A stretch of DNA of 64,000 nucleotides. Source: Enchytraeus crypticus (lineage: Eukaryota > Annelida > Clitellata > Enchytraeida > Enchytraeidae). Position 1 is the first letter of the stretch, and every line of letters begins with the position of its first letter. Below are positions 22,101-31,562 of this stretch, piece after piece. The notes below the pieces were generated by a model that did not search any database, was not told where the DNA came from, and worked only from the letters and a program-made list of their open reading frames with translations. The stretch is taken from positions 62,001 through 126,000 of the forward strand of contig CAJHZI010000644.1 of the NCBI GenBank assembly GCA_905160935.1. The letters are read 5' to 3'. The position numbers and the translations under genes were made by a program.

Positions 22101-25068
22101 TAACATTCCTCTTGATATACCATTATTCCTGTGGGATTCTGCTAATGATGAGGTGGACCCACTATGCCTTCCTCAGATTACTTTATTTTTAAATCTTTAC
22201 TATTAATGCATGCATATAGTTAAGATTAATAATATATTTATTATAGATATTTATTAGACGGTGGGCAAAAAGTGTCATCCAGACACAGTAGTCTATTGTT
22301 GAGCTCAAGGCAACATTGAATCACCAAGGACATTCCTCTAATCCATGATACATTGAATTACCTTTTACAAAGTCTCAACGCCCCACTAAGCTCCTCTACC
22401 AGCGGTTCTATCCAGTGATGCTTGATAACAAAAGTCTTTGAGAGACTGAGGTGAAGGTCATCACACTGCGTAAACTTCAGTTTCTCTCGCAACAGCGTCA
22501 AAATGAGTTCTTGAACAAGTTCTTCAATATCATCTTCAACTGCACCAAACACGATAACAGTGCAGTTAAGCCACAGCTTATTTAGTTTTCTTGCCAACTT
22601 GATAACCGGGAAAAACAAGTCATAATATGTTCATTTCATCATGTAACTTACATGCTGTACGGCAACGTTATTCTCTAACACAGAAAAAAGATATAATCAA
22701 AAATAAAATGCTAACAGAGAACTAAGATATGTGAGGAATGAAATGCTAACAGAGAACTAAGATATGTGAGGAATGAAATGCTAACAGAGAACTAAGATAT
22801 GTGAGGAATGAAATGCTAACAGAGAACTAAGATATGTGAGGAATGAAATGCTAACAGAGAACTAAGATATGTGAGGAATGAAATGCTAACAGAGAACTAA
22901 GATATGTGAGGAATGAAATGCTAACAGAGAACTAAGATATGTGAGGAATGAAATGCTAACAGAGAACTAAGATATGAGAGGAATGAAATGCTAACAGAAA
23001 ACTAAGATATAAGAGGAATTAAATGCTAACAGAGAACTAAGATATAAGAGGAATTAAATGCTAACAGAGAACTAAGATATAAGAGGAAAGAAATGCTAAC
23101 AGAGAACTAAGATATATGACGAATGAAATGTTAACAGAGACCTAAGACATGAGGAATGAAATGCTCAGAAAGATACAAGAATGCTCACAGGGAACATAGA
23201 CATGTGTGGCCCAGTTTCCTCGCTCATGTGCAAAGCTCCTCGTGCGACCACCATGTTCAGTCGCATCATCTTTATGTCTTGCGTTAGATTCTTTCTCAGA
23301 GAACATTGATCTTATGTCTGATGGAAGTGGCAATCTCTCTACAGCACCTGTACTGAGACAGTAATTATACAATCTATTAATTAATTCGAACAATAGGAAT
23401 AATTCATAATTTAATATTTCCAACATATTCTATCGAACTGGCTCTATAAGAAATGAGAAAGATATGGCAGGATAAATTAATCAATCAGTGATTATGGGTT
23501 TTGTAAAGATGTACTGCAATAATATGTACACAAAAGTACATGATTCACAGACTAATTAACTAATCCTGACAAAGTCCTGCTAATCTACTTCAAATATATG
23601 AAGTATAAATAAGTCTCTCTCTCTTAGTGCACTGCCTAATGACAGGTCCATGGTATATCCTCCACTCTTCTCTGTCTTCTGCTTTCCTCTTATGTCCACA
23701 TATGAGTGGATCTTTAAATCATCTAACATTCATAATCTCGGCCTGCCTCTGCCTCTGTTTTCTTCTATTCTGCCTTCTATGACCTCTTTTAGTAGACATT
23801 CCCCCTTGGAATGTGTCCTATCCACTTCTTCTTCCTATTTCTTGCTGCATTTATCAACTGTCTACCTGTATCAACTCTTTCCAGAAAGGCCTCATTTGTA
23901 ACCATTGAGTCCAGCTAATAATATCCATTCTTCTCCATTTCCACATTTCTATTTTCTAATGCCTCGAGTTTCGTGATATCTTCCTCCCTTAAGGTCCATG
24001 TTTCACATCCACATAATAGCGTGGATCAAGCCAAGGTTTTCACTATCTTTATCTTTGTGTCTTTCTTTGGACTATTTGTTAAAAGTTCTTTCCTATTACT
24101 GAAGGCCTCTTTTGCTTGTGCAATCATATTGCATATTTCAGTCTCACATTTTCCAACAACTGTTATAGTAAGTGAAATTCCTTACCAGTTCCAATTCCAT
24201 ACAGGTAAGGAGTTTCAAATAAATAACAATGGCGAGCTATAAATAAGTAACAAATTTAATAAGTTTTAATTGAATTACATATATATAGAATACTGCATAT
24301 TACAATATTTAGGGGTTTGCTAAGCTGCAATCATTAACTAATACGAATTTCAACATTTCAAGAATGCTTAAAATGTTTCTCAATTGGCTCTAACTTCACA
24401 TTACTAATTCTCACATTATAATTAATGCATAAAATGAGGTGTACTTAAAATTCTGCACAAATAACAGTAACAATAATAATTACTTGTTGTAAATTTATTT
24501 CACCTCTAGATTACACGTCCCTTTGTGAGACTGATCGTGAATAAATTAGCTACACATCTAAACTCCTTTAAATATTACTAACAAATATATTTAAAATAGA
24601 ACACAGCAACAAAGAGCAAGACAGTAAGAACACATGTATAAAATACTAAAATATTGATTTAACTGAAAGTTAATTTAGTAAACAAAATTAATAAAAATTT
24701 ATAAAAACTATAACTATTAGTTTTCTAATAGACAGAAATAGTTAACGAATTATCATAAATATTAAAAGATAAAACTTTTAAAATAAAATTATAATAAAAA
24801 ATTCTTAAAATTCATGATCAGAATTTGCTCACTTTTCATGTTCATCGCATAAAGATGGTTTCTTTGAAGGAAAAATACTCGTCACAGAGTCTTCATCTAC
24901 TTGACGCTTCAATCCAGAATTGTTCTTCCTCATACCATCTGTTGTAAGAGCTTCTATGCTTGCTTCATCACCATGACAGGGAAATGTTAAAGATTTCCTT
25001 GAATTACAGCCATTATTGCAATCGTCCTCATCTTCAGACGATGATGATGAATATTGCACTATAGACAT
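17120..25068 (-). CDS. USB1: USB1, U6 snRNA 3'-5' phosphodiesterase, complete
   Basis: Seven coding exons on the minus strand: 25068-24833, 23352-23189, 22539-22362, 20068-20015, 19744-19639, 18760-18674, 17230-17120. All have AG/GT borders and phases that close exactly to 936 bases (311 aa plus stop); human USB1 is 265 aa. The start ATG (25068-25066) gives [15 protein letters not shown], echoing the human MSAAPLVGYSSSGSEDE. The [20 protein letters not shown] segment is nearly identical to human. The two catalytic motifs of the 2H phosphodiesterase fold are present as HLSL (H163) and HISL (H251), 88 residues apart as in human (H120/H208). The enzyme trims the oligo(U) end of U6 snRNA in the nucleus. 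Introns hold LINE fragments, a 35-bp minisatellite and a TA/TG microsatellite. The extra length is mostly a charged, low-complexity N-terminal exon. Confidence 0.95.
17515..17815 (+). mobile_element. LINE family A, old 3' fragment
   Basis: It matches the family A C-terminal region (TTGGCATAAGCAT.., AGGAATAGAAAGAAG, GAATGGAAGGAAAAAAGG) and ends in an (AG)n tail. Diverged and broken; it lies antisense in the last USB1 intron. Confidence 0.75.
18674..18760 (-). CDS. USB1: USB1 exon 6 (second HxSL motif)
   Basis: It encodes [14 protein letters not shown], with the second catalytic His (H251) in HISL, then [15 protein letters not shown]. 29 codons, phase 0 at both ends; acceptor GCTCAG, donor GTTCTT. 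Confidence 0.93.
18830..18940. mobile_element. Two opposed LINE family A 3' ends
   Basis: A (CTT)n tail followed by AGTGAACTGCCTAACGG, GTCCATGGCATATAACTC reads as a minus-strand family A end. About 15 bp later GGAAGAGTTACATGCCATGG repeats part of it inverted, forming a small hairpin. Confidence 0.65.
19044..19168. repeat. (TA)n-(TG)n microsatellite
   Basis: ATATATCAATATAT units run into long TA repeats and then about ten TG repeats, in a USB1 intron. Overlapping open frames are composition artefacts. Confidence 0.95.
19639..19744 (-). CDS. USB1: USB1 exon 5
   Basis: It encodes [22 protein letters not shown] and RLPLYYE, aligned with human TFIGLEVTSG..VDRVMEEFNLTTFYQ. Acceptor TTGTAG, donor GTGAGC. 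An ATTGATTGAT tract lies upstream in the transcript sense. Confidence 0.9.
20015..20068 (-). CDS. USB1: USB1 exon 4 (54 bp)
   Basis: A 54-base exon encoding [17 protein letters not shown], aligned with human FFTANQVKIYTNQEKT. Acceptor CATGCAG, donor GTATGT. It was found by phase between exons 3 and 5. Confidence 0.85.
20875..21235 (-). mobile_element. LINE family B, 3' fragment
   Basis: The minus strand encodes [25 protein letters not shown] and [13 protein letters not shown], the C-terminal region of a non-LTR ORF. It ends with the CCCGACCCTAGTTAAACTGG terminus, partly duplicated (20880-20930 and 20925-20960), and a GATGATGAT tail. The family A copy at 21225 abuts its 5' side. It is dead and lies in USB1 intron 3. 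Confidence 0.8.
21225..21945 (-). mobile_element. LINE family A, 3' fragment about 0.7 kb
   Basis: The minus-strand open segment 21786-21253 encodes [38 protein letters not shown] and RRYVPWTCQ-stop. It is nearly identical to 60120-60693, has the AG-rich tail, and lacks the RT core. It is in USB1 intron 3, in the same orientation as the gene. Confidence 0.88.
21978..22195 (-). mobile_element. Internally deleted LINE family A derivative (copy 1)
   Basis: On the minus strand it begins with sequence from the family A 5' leader (GTGGGTCCACCTCATCATTA.., corresponding to 57600-57655) and continues directly into the last ~100 bp of the element, including the PWTCQ end and AG tail. The whole ~2.7 kb coding middle is absent. 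The same joint occurs at 56083-56335. Confidence 0.75.
22362..22539 (-). CDS. USB1: USB1 exon 3 (first HxSL motif)
   Basis: It encodes [18 protein letters not shown] and [18 protein letters not shown] carries the first catalytic His (H163). Acceptor GTGCAG, donor GTAATT. Confidence 0.95.
22704..23170 (+). repeat. 35-bp minisatellite in USB1 intron 2
   Basis: About 13 tandem copies of GAAATGCTAACAGAGAACTA + AGATATGTGAGGAAT. Copies from 22706 to about 22960 are almost identical and those nearer 23100 are diverged, as expected for recent expansion from one side. It stops about 20 bases before exon 2. Confidence 0.95.
23189..23352 (-). CDS. USB1: USB1 exon 2 ([13 protein letters not shown])
   Basis: It encodes [17 protein letters not shown] and [20 protein letters not shown], the most conserved N-terminal block of the family. 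Acceptor CTCAG, donor GTGAGC. Confidence 0.95.
23608..24225 (-). mobile_element. LINE family A, 3' fragment
   Basis: It is homologous on the minus strand to about 60090-60690 and starts with the (CT)n tail and TTAGTGCACTGCCTA. It carries more substitutions than the 21225 copy and has no long frame. It lies in USB1 intron 1. Confidence 0.8.
24226..24832. other. USB1 intron 1, AT-rich remainder
   Basis: No exon, repeat match or recognisable element; very AT-rich towards the exon 1 donor. Confidence 0.5.
24833..25068 (-). CDS. USB1: USB1 exon 1
   Basis: The ATG reads 25068-25066 and the donor GTGAGC follows 24833. The exon is Ser/Asp/Glu-rich ([10 protein letters not shown]), ends phase 2 and has no domain of its own. 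An upstream in-frame TTG is not needed as a start. Confidence 0.85.
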
Positions 25069-25394
25069 GCTTAGAGAAAGTGGCAATTTAATAATGCTAA
25101 AACATACAACAGCTGTTTGAAATGTTCACTCTGGAAATCCATAAAACATCTGCATGAAAATTATACTACATCATAGATCTTGCTTTGTGGCCCATTTATC
25201 GCTCAAACCGAAAAGAATGTTTTAAAGGTGAGATTTGAATAAACTATTACTTCACGGTTACGTACAGACTCTGTGGGCGGTAAAGGAATGTCAGTAAAGC
25301 AATGAGAGGGTTGATGGTCTAACAGACTTAATATTATTTTCATGGAAGTATAAGTAACTTCTTATATAAAGGTTATATTCATATATCATACCTC

Positions 25395-26086
25395 ATTATT
25401 CCATCTCAGTATCTTCATACCACTAACGATGAACTTGCTAACATTGACTTGTGGTCCAGTAAGAACAATCTACAGTTGAATAAGTCGAAATCCCGTGAAC
25501 TTCTTTTCCATCCTCCGCGATCTAGATTTCTAGCAAGTTCTGTGCCACCGCCCCTAGTTGGAATTGTCAGAGTGAACACCTTGAAGTGCTTATATGTTAC
25601 ACTGCAATCCAACTTCTCTTTTTCTGTCCACGTGGATGATATAATGAGAAGTTGCTCTTCTAATCTTTTCACCATTCGCACTCTAAAATCAAAAGGTTTC
25701 AATTCTGACCTAATTGTCACTGTCTTTAAATCTATTTTACTCTCCAAGTTAACCTATGCATCGCAATTTTGGTGGGGTTATGTCAGTTCCTCCGAGAGAG
25801 AGCGCCTTGAAGCCTTCCTCAGGAAGGCTACAAGATGTAACTTCTATGATGGAATACGATCTTTTGCAGATATCGCTACAGATGCTGATGAAAAATTGTT
25901 TAATACTATCATCAGTAACAAACAGCATGTTTTGCACTGGCTTCTTCCACTGCTTAGAGATAATTTGAACTACAAGCTCAGAGAGAGGGCTAAACCATCA
26001 ATGTTAGACCATCAACCCTTCTCTTTACCATCCAAATGCCAGCTTTGATGGATAAGACCTTTATAATTAGAATGCTATATAAAGAC
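25395..26086 (+). mobile_element. CR1/Jockey-like LINE fragment (RT C-terminal part)
   Basis: The frame 25449-26048 encodes NNLQLNKSKSRELLF (RT motif D/E area), LKCLYVTLQSNFSF, LLSKLTYASQFWWG and RLEAFLRKATR, the usual end of a CR1-like ORF. After one frame change, KTFIIRMLYKDSY-stop (26050-26092 area) gives the typical family terminus. The N-terminal two thirds are missing. The similarity is to a LINE protein and not to a host gene. Confidence 0.8.
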
Positions 26087-26279
26087 TCTTACTAAGTTTC
26101 TTTGAAACAATGTCTGCATAATGCTATGTTTATTGCTTTCTATATTTCCATTTGTATGTGTGTACGTTTTCTGTGGTACGTCAGATTTCATGTAATAAAC
26201 GAATATATATATATTATTAATTTATTATTTACAAGCTCATTTGTTTACAATCGGCTCACCGGCTGGGTTGACCGCTCAG

Positions 26280-26552
26280 GTTCTTCTGCGTCCTGACACC
26301 GCCACCTCTCAGCCGCCGCAGGATGGCTACGCTCAACCCAAGGCTGACCTGCTCTCACCGTTCGACGCCAACCGTCCGTCCAGTCTGGTGATCAATGCTC
26401 TGAAACAGCATCTCGGTAGAGCTCAGTCTGCTCCCACGAGATCTGTTCAGCAGCTGTTTGATCTGTCACTGCCACATCAACAGCAGCCTGGTGCTGCAGG
26501 AATGAGGCAAGAGCGCAGCAGTCACCTGATTGGTGGGAAGCAATTTCTATGA
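26280..26552 (+). CDS. Candidate exon of an unrecognised gene (possibly pseudogenic)
   Basis: A GACCGCTCAG acceptor opens a GC-rich frame in phase 0: VLLRPDTATSQPPQDG, YAQPKADLLSPFDANRPSS, LVINALKQHLGRAQSAP, TRSVQQLFDLSLP, ending at TGA 26550-26552. Codon choice resembles the DYNC2H1 exons and not the AT-rich surroundings. Past about 26500 another frame continues in protein-like style (SPDWWEAISMISELEKSEMG) into 26640, suggesting a one-base frameshift, either real decay or a sequencing slip. I do not recognise the protein. A SINE follows at once. Confidence 0.4.
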   Translation, partial: VLLRPDTATSQPPQDGYAQPKADLLSPFDANRPSSLVINALKQHLGRAQSAPTRSVQQLFDLSLPHQQQPGAAGMRQERSSHLIGGKQFL

Positions 26553-26639
26553 TATCGGAGTTGGAGAAGAGCGAGATGGGAGGGGAATCTGAGGGCAGGT
26601 CTACCTCCCCGGGTGGTGAAGAATCGCACTTAAAGCAAC

Positions 26640-26765
26640 CATCATCAACAACATATTCGACTGCGGATCGGTACGTGCGGGGTTCGAGTCCTGGGCTCGC
26701 CCGTCACTGACGTCGCTTTCGAGTGAGGGAACTGACTTTAACATTAGCTTTACCTGCTTAGGGAC
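26640..26765 (+). repeat. SINE family S1 copy (tRNA-like), well preserved
   Basis: ATATTCGACTGCGGATCGGT, the box-B-like GGGGTTCGAGTCCTGGGCTC, CCGTCACTGACGTCGCTTTC, GAGTGAGGGAACTGAC and TAACATTAGCTTTA occur in order. The tRNA-like head plus this 3' body recurs at 36985, 43215 and elsewhere. Confidence 0.78.
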
Positions 26766-26997
26766 TGTACAGAAAAAAGTTTTAAGAGAGCGATACTGTT
26801 ATATTTACGCAATTATTTGTTATTTCTAATTTACCTTTTTAATGTAGTCAAAAACAAAACATTTGGCAAGATTTGTTTACATAGATATAGCTTGGTTGAA
26901 TAAAAATTAATTTAACTAATGACCAGATATGTATCCGAATCTTTACTCTATAATGGAAGCAAAGCTGCATTATAATAATAATCATAACAATTATTTA

Positions 26998-27150
26998 GGG
27001 ATCGCTGATGTCATCCAAAGAGAACACCGCGTACCATAATATTGAGTCAAATCCAAGCCGTTGAGCAAAATGAGCTTCCAAAATTGTGCTGGAGCCAGTG
27101 GTGATGTCGTACGTTAAGATATTCGACCGCGGAGTGAGTTACTTTTTTCA
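26998..27150 (+). repeat. Dispersed repeat R1 copy plus partial SINE S1
   Basis: 26998-27085 matches a motif also found at 29034, 31175 (inverted) and 31322 (CATCG.G.AC.ATATTGAG, then ..CCAAGCCG). 27090-27140 (GGAGCCAGTGGTGATGTCGT, AAGATATTCGACCGCGG) is the head of a SINE S1 copy that then breaks off. Confidence 0.6.
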
Positions 27151-27359
27151 CCTCTGAAAAAATTCACCGGATCTGGAGGAATTGCAAAAGTGACCCAATT
27201 TTGGTGTATGGGGAAGCTTAAGCCCCTCCTAGCCAAGGCTGTTTGCACCACTGCTCCGGGACAGAGTTCACATTTGTTTAATTACACCCTTTTTTCCTTT
27301 TATTCAGTGGTTTACATGAAAACTGAGAGCTAATGGAACGGTCAACATTTTTCGGGCCC

Positions 27360-27715
27360 CCTTCAATCATACAGGGCTCCTGGTATACAGAGCAGAGACG
27401 AATTCGACCCAGGCAATGCCGTTGTTAGCCTCCCGCCTGCAGAGACACACTCGACCCAGGCGCTTAGCAAATACCCGCAGAGACGGACTCGACCGGGTAT
27501 CGCCGTGGACTACCAGCCTCCCGCCTGCAGAGACACACTCGACCCAGGCGCTTAGCAAACACCCGCAGAGACGAACTCGACCCGGGTATCGCCGTGGACT
27601 ACCAGCCTCCCGCCTGCAGAGACACACTCGACCCAGGCGCTTAGCAAATACCCGCAGAGACGAACTCTACCCGGGTATCGCCGTGGACTACCAGCCTCTT
27701 ACCTGGGCCTACCCA
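27360..27715. repeat. GC-rich 88-bp tandem repeat
   Basis: About 3.3 copies with period 88-89 bp starting near 27429, 27517 and 27606. Each contains CTCCCGCCTGCAGAGACACA, CTCGACCCAGGCGCTTAGCA and GGGTATCGCCGTGGACTACC. It is far more GC-rich than its surroundings. Both strands stay open, but the frame shifts between copies, so it is unlikely to be coding. Confidence 0.9.
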
Positions 27716-28265
27716 GGGGGACACCGAACTCTCTTGCCTCCAATTAGCCTTCGCGGCTTGAGACACTAGCCAACCTGAGGGGCCCCCTTACCTATCCCGT
27801 AGGGAGTCAGTAAGGGGAAGGATCATTGAGACTCGATCCTTTATGAGAACTACACGTTGTACACCGTATAGATCCATCGGAGCCGCCCTCCTGGGAACCT
27901 ACTCAGACGAACCAAGTAGGCCCCCGGCCCCAACTTGTTTCTATTGTATCTAGCTTCTCCTTATATACACCGCTGTCGATCGATGTCAAACGCTTCTATC
28001 GAATCACAGCGCTTCTTCGCTTAGCTAATTTACGACGCAGCTGCGTCACTTTGGAAATACCCTTCGTAATAATCTATCTATACGCACCTATAACCTTGGC
28101 TTCTATCGTCTATTATAAATCTTTGGAAAAAACCATACCTCACTTATTATTTATAAATAACTGCTCTATAATATTAGCTTTCTATCTATAATATATATTT
28201 CCTAATATATTAATAACTGCTGTATAATATCTGTTTTCTATCTATAATATATATTTCTTAATATA
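27716..28265. other. GC-rich to AT-rich transition, no gene recognised
   Basis: GC-rich sequence with GGGGCCCCCTTACC and GGCCCCCGGCCCC continues to about 27960 and may belong to the same element as the 88-bp repeat. The rest includes a duplicated CTATCTATAATATATATTTC segment. Confidence 0.4.
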
Positions 28266-28267
28266 AT

Positions 28268-28425
28268 AATTGTGAACAAGGCGTGTTCATTACAGTCCAT
28301 TTTCACTATAACCAGTCTAGTGAATATCCGATATTTCACCCTTAGATCAGCACAACTTGGATTTGAACCAACGAGAGTTAAGTTCACCCAATAGACCATT
28401 GCAAAACTTAAAAATTCCAACCAAT
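28268..28425 (-). repeat. SINE family S2 copy (tRNA-like), diverged
   Basis: On the minus strand the box-B-like GGTTCAAATCC is followed by GTGCTGATCTAAGGGTGAAA and ATTCACTAGACTGGTTATAG, as in the copies at 31560 and 41442. Confidence 0.65.
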
Positions 28426-29033
28426 AGGAAGCAAGTGACTTGACCTTGGTCTATCTTCGTTTCTGGGTCTGTTCACGTAGCGTCGTGCAACCAAGAAAGC
28501 CACACAATTCTTGATATAATATTCTTAAAATATGTTCTGAAATCATGAAATTTGGAAACCAAATCTTTTTTTAAAGTTGAAATGATAGTCATATAGATAT
28601 GTTATCTAATGTAACTGAATGAAATTTAATGCACCTAAGACCTTGCAATTAAATCTGATTTGGCAAAATTTCCGTAGTTAAATAACCTAATTTATAGGCC
28701 TATATTCTATTACTCTGTACATGTAGTCCACTTTGATATTGCATAAAAAATTAAGAAGAGGCTTTTCTTATCATTTCTAATGATATCTTGATAACACTAT
28801 CGATTACGAGCAGTTTAAAGCTCTTAGACGTCTTAAGGTTATTTTATAGGTTCTACACCGTATAAAATAATAACACTAGATTATTATGGTGCTCAGATGA
28901 TTTCCTTTTCCTACGATTTCTTTTGCATTATTTATCTTAAAAATGCTGAAATTTTGTTAATTTTCGTCGGAAATGATTCATAATGACATTGACTTAAATT
29001 GAAACAAATAAATTGCATAAATTACAGTGCTAT

Positions 29034-29120
29034 ATTGTCGTCCATGGCAGCATCGCGTACTATATTGAGATATATCCAAGCCGATGAAATAATTAACATT
29101 TCATGCCATTTTAATTTAGC
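29034..29120 (+). repeat. Dispersed repeat R1 copy
   Basis: Contains CATCGCGTACTATATTGAGA followed by TCCAAGCCGATGA. It matches 27000-27070 and the arms at 31.1 and 31.3 kb. Confidence 0.55.
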
Positions 29121-30760
29121 TTAAATTGTACGGCGTCATAATCAAAGATCTTTAAAATAGGTAGATATAGCATGACTGTTGTTTCAGCGATACCAGTTTT
29201 GTAACAAGAGCGACTTGATTTCCAGCATTCTCCACTTAATCGAAAGGGTAAACAAATCCCCTTTGACATATGTGTATTTAATAGTAATTTCCGTATTTTC
29301 AGATTTATTTCATGATATTCGGTCTCTAAACGGTTTTAATATGATGTATTGTTGCGCATTTTAGTATACAAATTCCAGAAAACCGGAAACTAAAGAACGG
29401 GGGAATATCCCTTAAGAGATTTGAAATAGAATTTGTTTGCATTTTTGTATTATAAAAATATACATCCAATTATTAGGAATTCGTTTCAAATAATTTTTTG
29501 TCATAACGATATGTTGGATAGATGTGACGGTAAATGTGCTCCTAAAGTGTTTCATTATCGTTCAAAAGATTTTAAAATGTTCAAAAACTACATTATTTTA
29601 GGCCTTTAAATAACGATCAGCTGATATTGTTTACCTCCGGCTACCAAAATTAGTTGTTGGCATCTGTGAAATTCTTGAACTCAATGTTTACAATGGTTGA
29701 GATTGCCTTTGACACTTCTATAGTTTTTCTTTATTCTATGGTCATAATATTATTCTTTATTTTAAAAATCTTATTCTGGAATGACCCATAACAGGAAAAC
29801 GAAATGAATGCGGTGATGGCGAAATGACATGGTACTAACGCTAAACTTTGACGGACGTAATTACATGTAGGCTACTTGTGTAATAAGATGTATTAATGAC
29901 GGTTAATTGTAGTATAATCATATTTATACACCGTTGAATATATTCAATGCTTTTAGCAGAGGTACAGAATGATTACAATTAATCTGATAATAGTAACTGT
30001 ATAGTCTATGATTATTATATGCAACCGTTAAATAAGTAAATATATTTAAATTTGCAAATTTAAGGATTTTTCCTTAAAAATTAACTTATTAAAGTTTTAA
30101 AGGGGAGCAATCGGACCTTCAGGGAAACCACATGAACATTATTTCAGAGTTAAAAAGGCCTTAATGGCCTTTTTACTAATAATTTATGCTTAACTTATTA
30201 TAAGTTTTGCATAGACCCTTCCGTCATTTTATGCTTTAGAATATGAATGTAGTCTTCAGTAACAAAATTCAGTCTGTTTAGGATAAATTTTGAGGATAAT
30301 TAATTTATTTGGATAGTAGTTAATTGAATTATTCTCCGGAATTAATGTCAGATTATTGCAAGGGAATAGTATTATTATATTTTATTTTGTCTCCTATGTT
30401 ATTTTTATAACTTCGGTTGCTAGGTGACCGAGAGATCTTTTCTCTTGTTCTTATGTATCGCAAAGGTCTATTAATTGCGATCTGATATCTCATTTAAATT
30501 AATTTAGAGAGTGTAAAGACTTTAAATTATGTGTAACATGTCAGTACATGGATTTTTTTACTTAGAACTACAGAAACTGCTTGCGCAAGAGACCGAAATT
30601 GAAATTATTTTAAATTAAAAATTTAAAATTATTTTAAAATTAAATTCGAAATTTATGTTTATTAATTTTATTTACTGTTATAACAATGCATAGTTGACCA
30701 AGAGATGTAGATCTGGGGTATAAATACGCGCTTCAGGCCTATTATTTCGAAGAAAAATAA
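29121..30760. other. Intergenic, nothing recognisable
   Basis: AT-rich DNA on both strands with no exon-like frame, no tandem repeat and no match to the repeat families in this window. Confidence 0.5.
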
Positions 30761-30849
30761 TGAGAGGAGGGAGAGAGAAAGAGAAGAAAGGACATGACAC
30801 TAAAATGAATCTACAGGTACATCACAAATATACAGTATAATAAAGAAAA

Positions 30850-30962
30850 CTGTAATCATACAAGCAACATCGGGTACGTGAGGCACAATGTTGGAGGGTT
30901 TCTCTTTGGTCGCTAGGGGCGTCATCGGCCCGTTAACGATGACGTTGCCGAGGTAGTAGAGT
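30850..30962 (-). other. GC-richer protein-like segment, minus strand, unrecognised
   Basis: On the minus strand this reads YYLGNVIVNGPMTPLAT, KEKPSNIVPHVPDVAC without a stop for about 35 codons, in an otherwise AT-rich gap. I found no convincing acceptor on its 5' side and no relative I can name. It may be a conserved exon, an exapted repeat or chance. Confidence 0.25.
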
Positions 30963-31049
30963 AATTCGAAATTATTTTAAGATTCAAAGAGCAAACTGCA
31001 ACCGATCAATCGTACAGCCAGAAAGTTTTAACAACTGGGTATTGACTTC

Positions 31050-31440
31050 TTTGTAAGAATCTTTGAACTGATTTTCTGAATTTTGGAATTTTCACCGTCT
31101 TATAACCTTCTTTTTACTCGCCGGCTTGACTTTGTCTCAATAGTCCTCGATATTGTCATTGATGACTGTAGCTTTCTAATTGTTATTATGTCACGTTAAG
31201 AAGAATGCTGTGGAATGCAGTTACTATAGAAACACTGTGTTTATGTTTTTGCTGGCAAAGATATTATAATCGTATTAAAAGTAAACACGCATTAATAATA
31301 ATAATAATAATAACAATTAGAGTGCTACAGTCATCAATGACAACATCGAGCACTATTGAGACAAAATCAAGCCGGCGAGCAAAAAAAGAAGGTCCAAAAA
31401 CGGTGCAAATTCCAAAATCCAGAAATTCAGTCCAAGGTAA
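31050..31440. repeat. Repeat R1 in inverted pair (115-bp arms)
   Basis: 31050-31175 read in reverse matches 31322-31440 with only scattered changes (TACAGTCATCAATGACAA, CTATTGAGACAAA, CAAGCCGGCGAG). The arms are separated by about 145 bp, giving a potential long hairpin. The family also occurs singly at 27000 and 29034. Confidence 0.75.
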
Positions 31441-31562
31441 AGGGAGTTAAAGAAAAGGTGGTTTAGGCGCAGGTCGCTGCTCATGGACACTGGATGGAAA
31501 GAGAGATGGAAAAGATAGGTCTTCAACTGCTTATGGAACTGCTCATAGGAAAGCAAAGGCAT
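31441..31562 (-). repeat. CR1-like 3' UTR-type fragment
   Basis: It shares order and wording (GGAAAGAGATGGAAAAGA.., GGTCTTCAACTGC) with the 3' untranslated parts of the CR1-like copies at 40575 and 42690. Weak, old similarity. Confidence 0.4.

Noticed and set aside
22704-23170. CRISPR-like array
   Set aside because: The 35-bp units are directly adjacent tandem copies with no unique spacers, in a eukaryotic intron.
25449-26048. A host protein-coding gene of 199 codons
   Set aside because: The sequence is the C-terminal part of a CR1-like LINE reverse transcriptase, as shown by NNLQLNKSKS and LEAFLRKATR.
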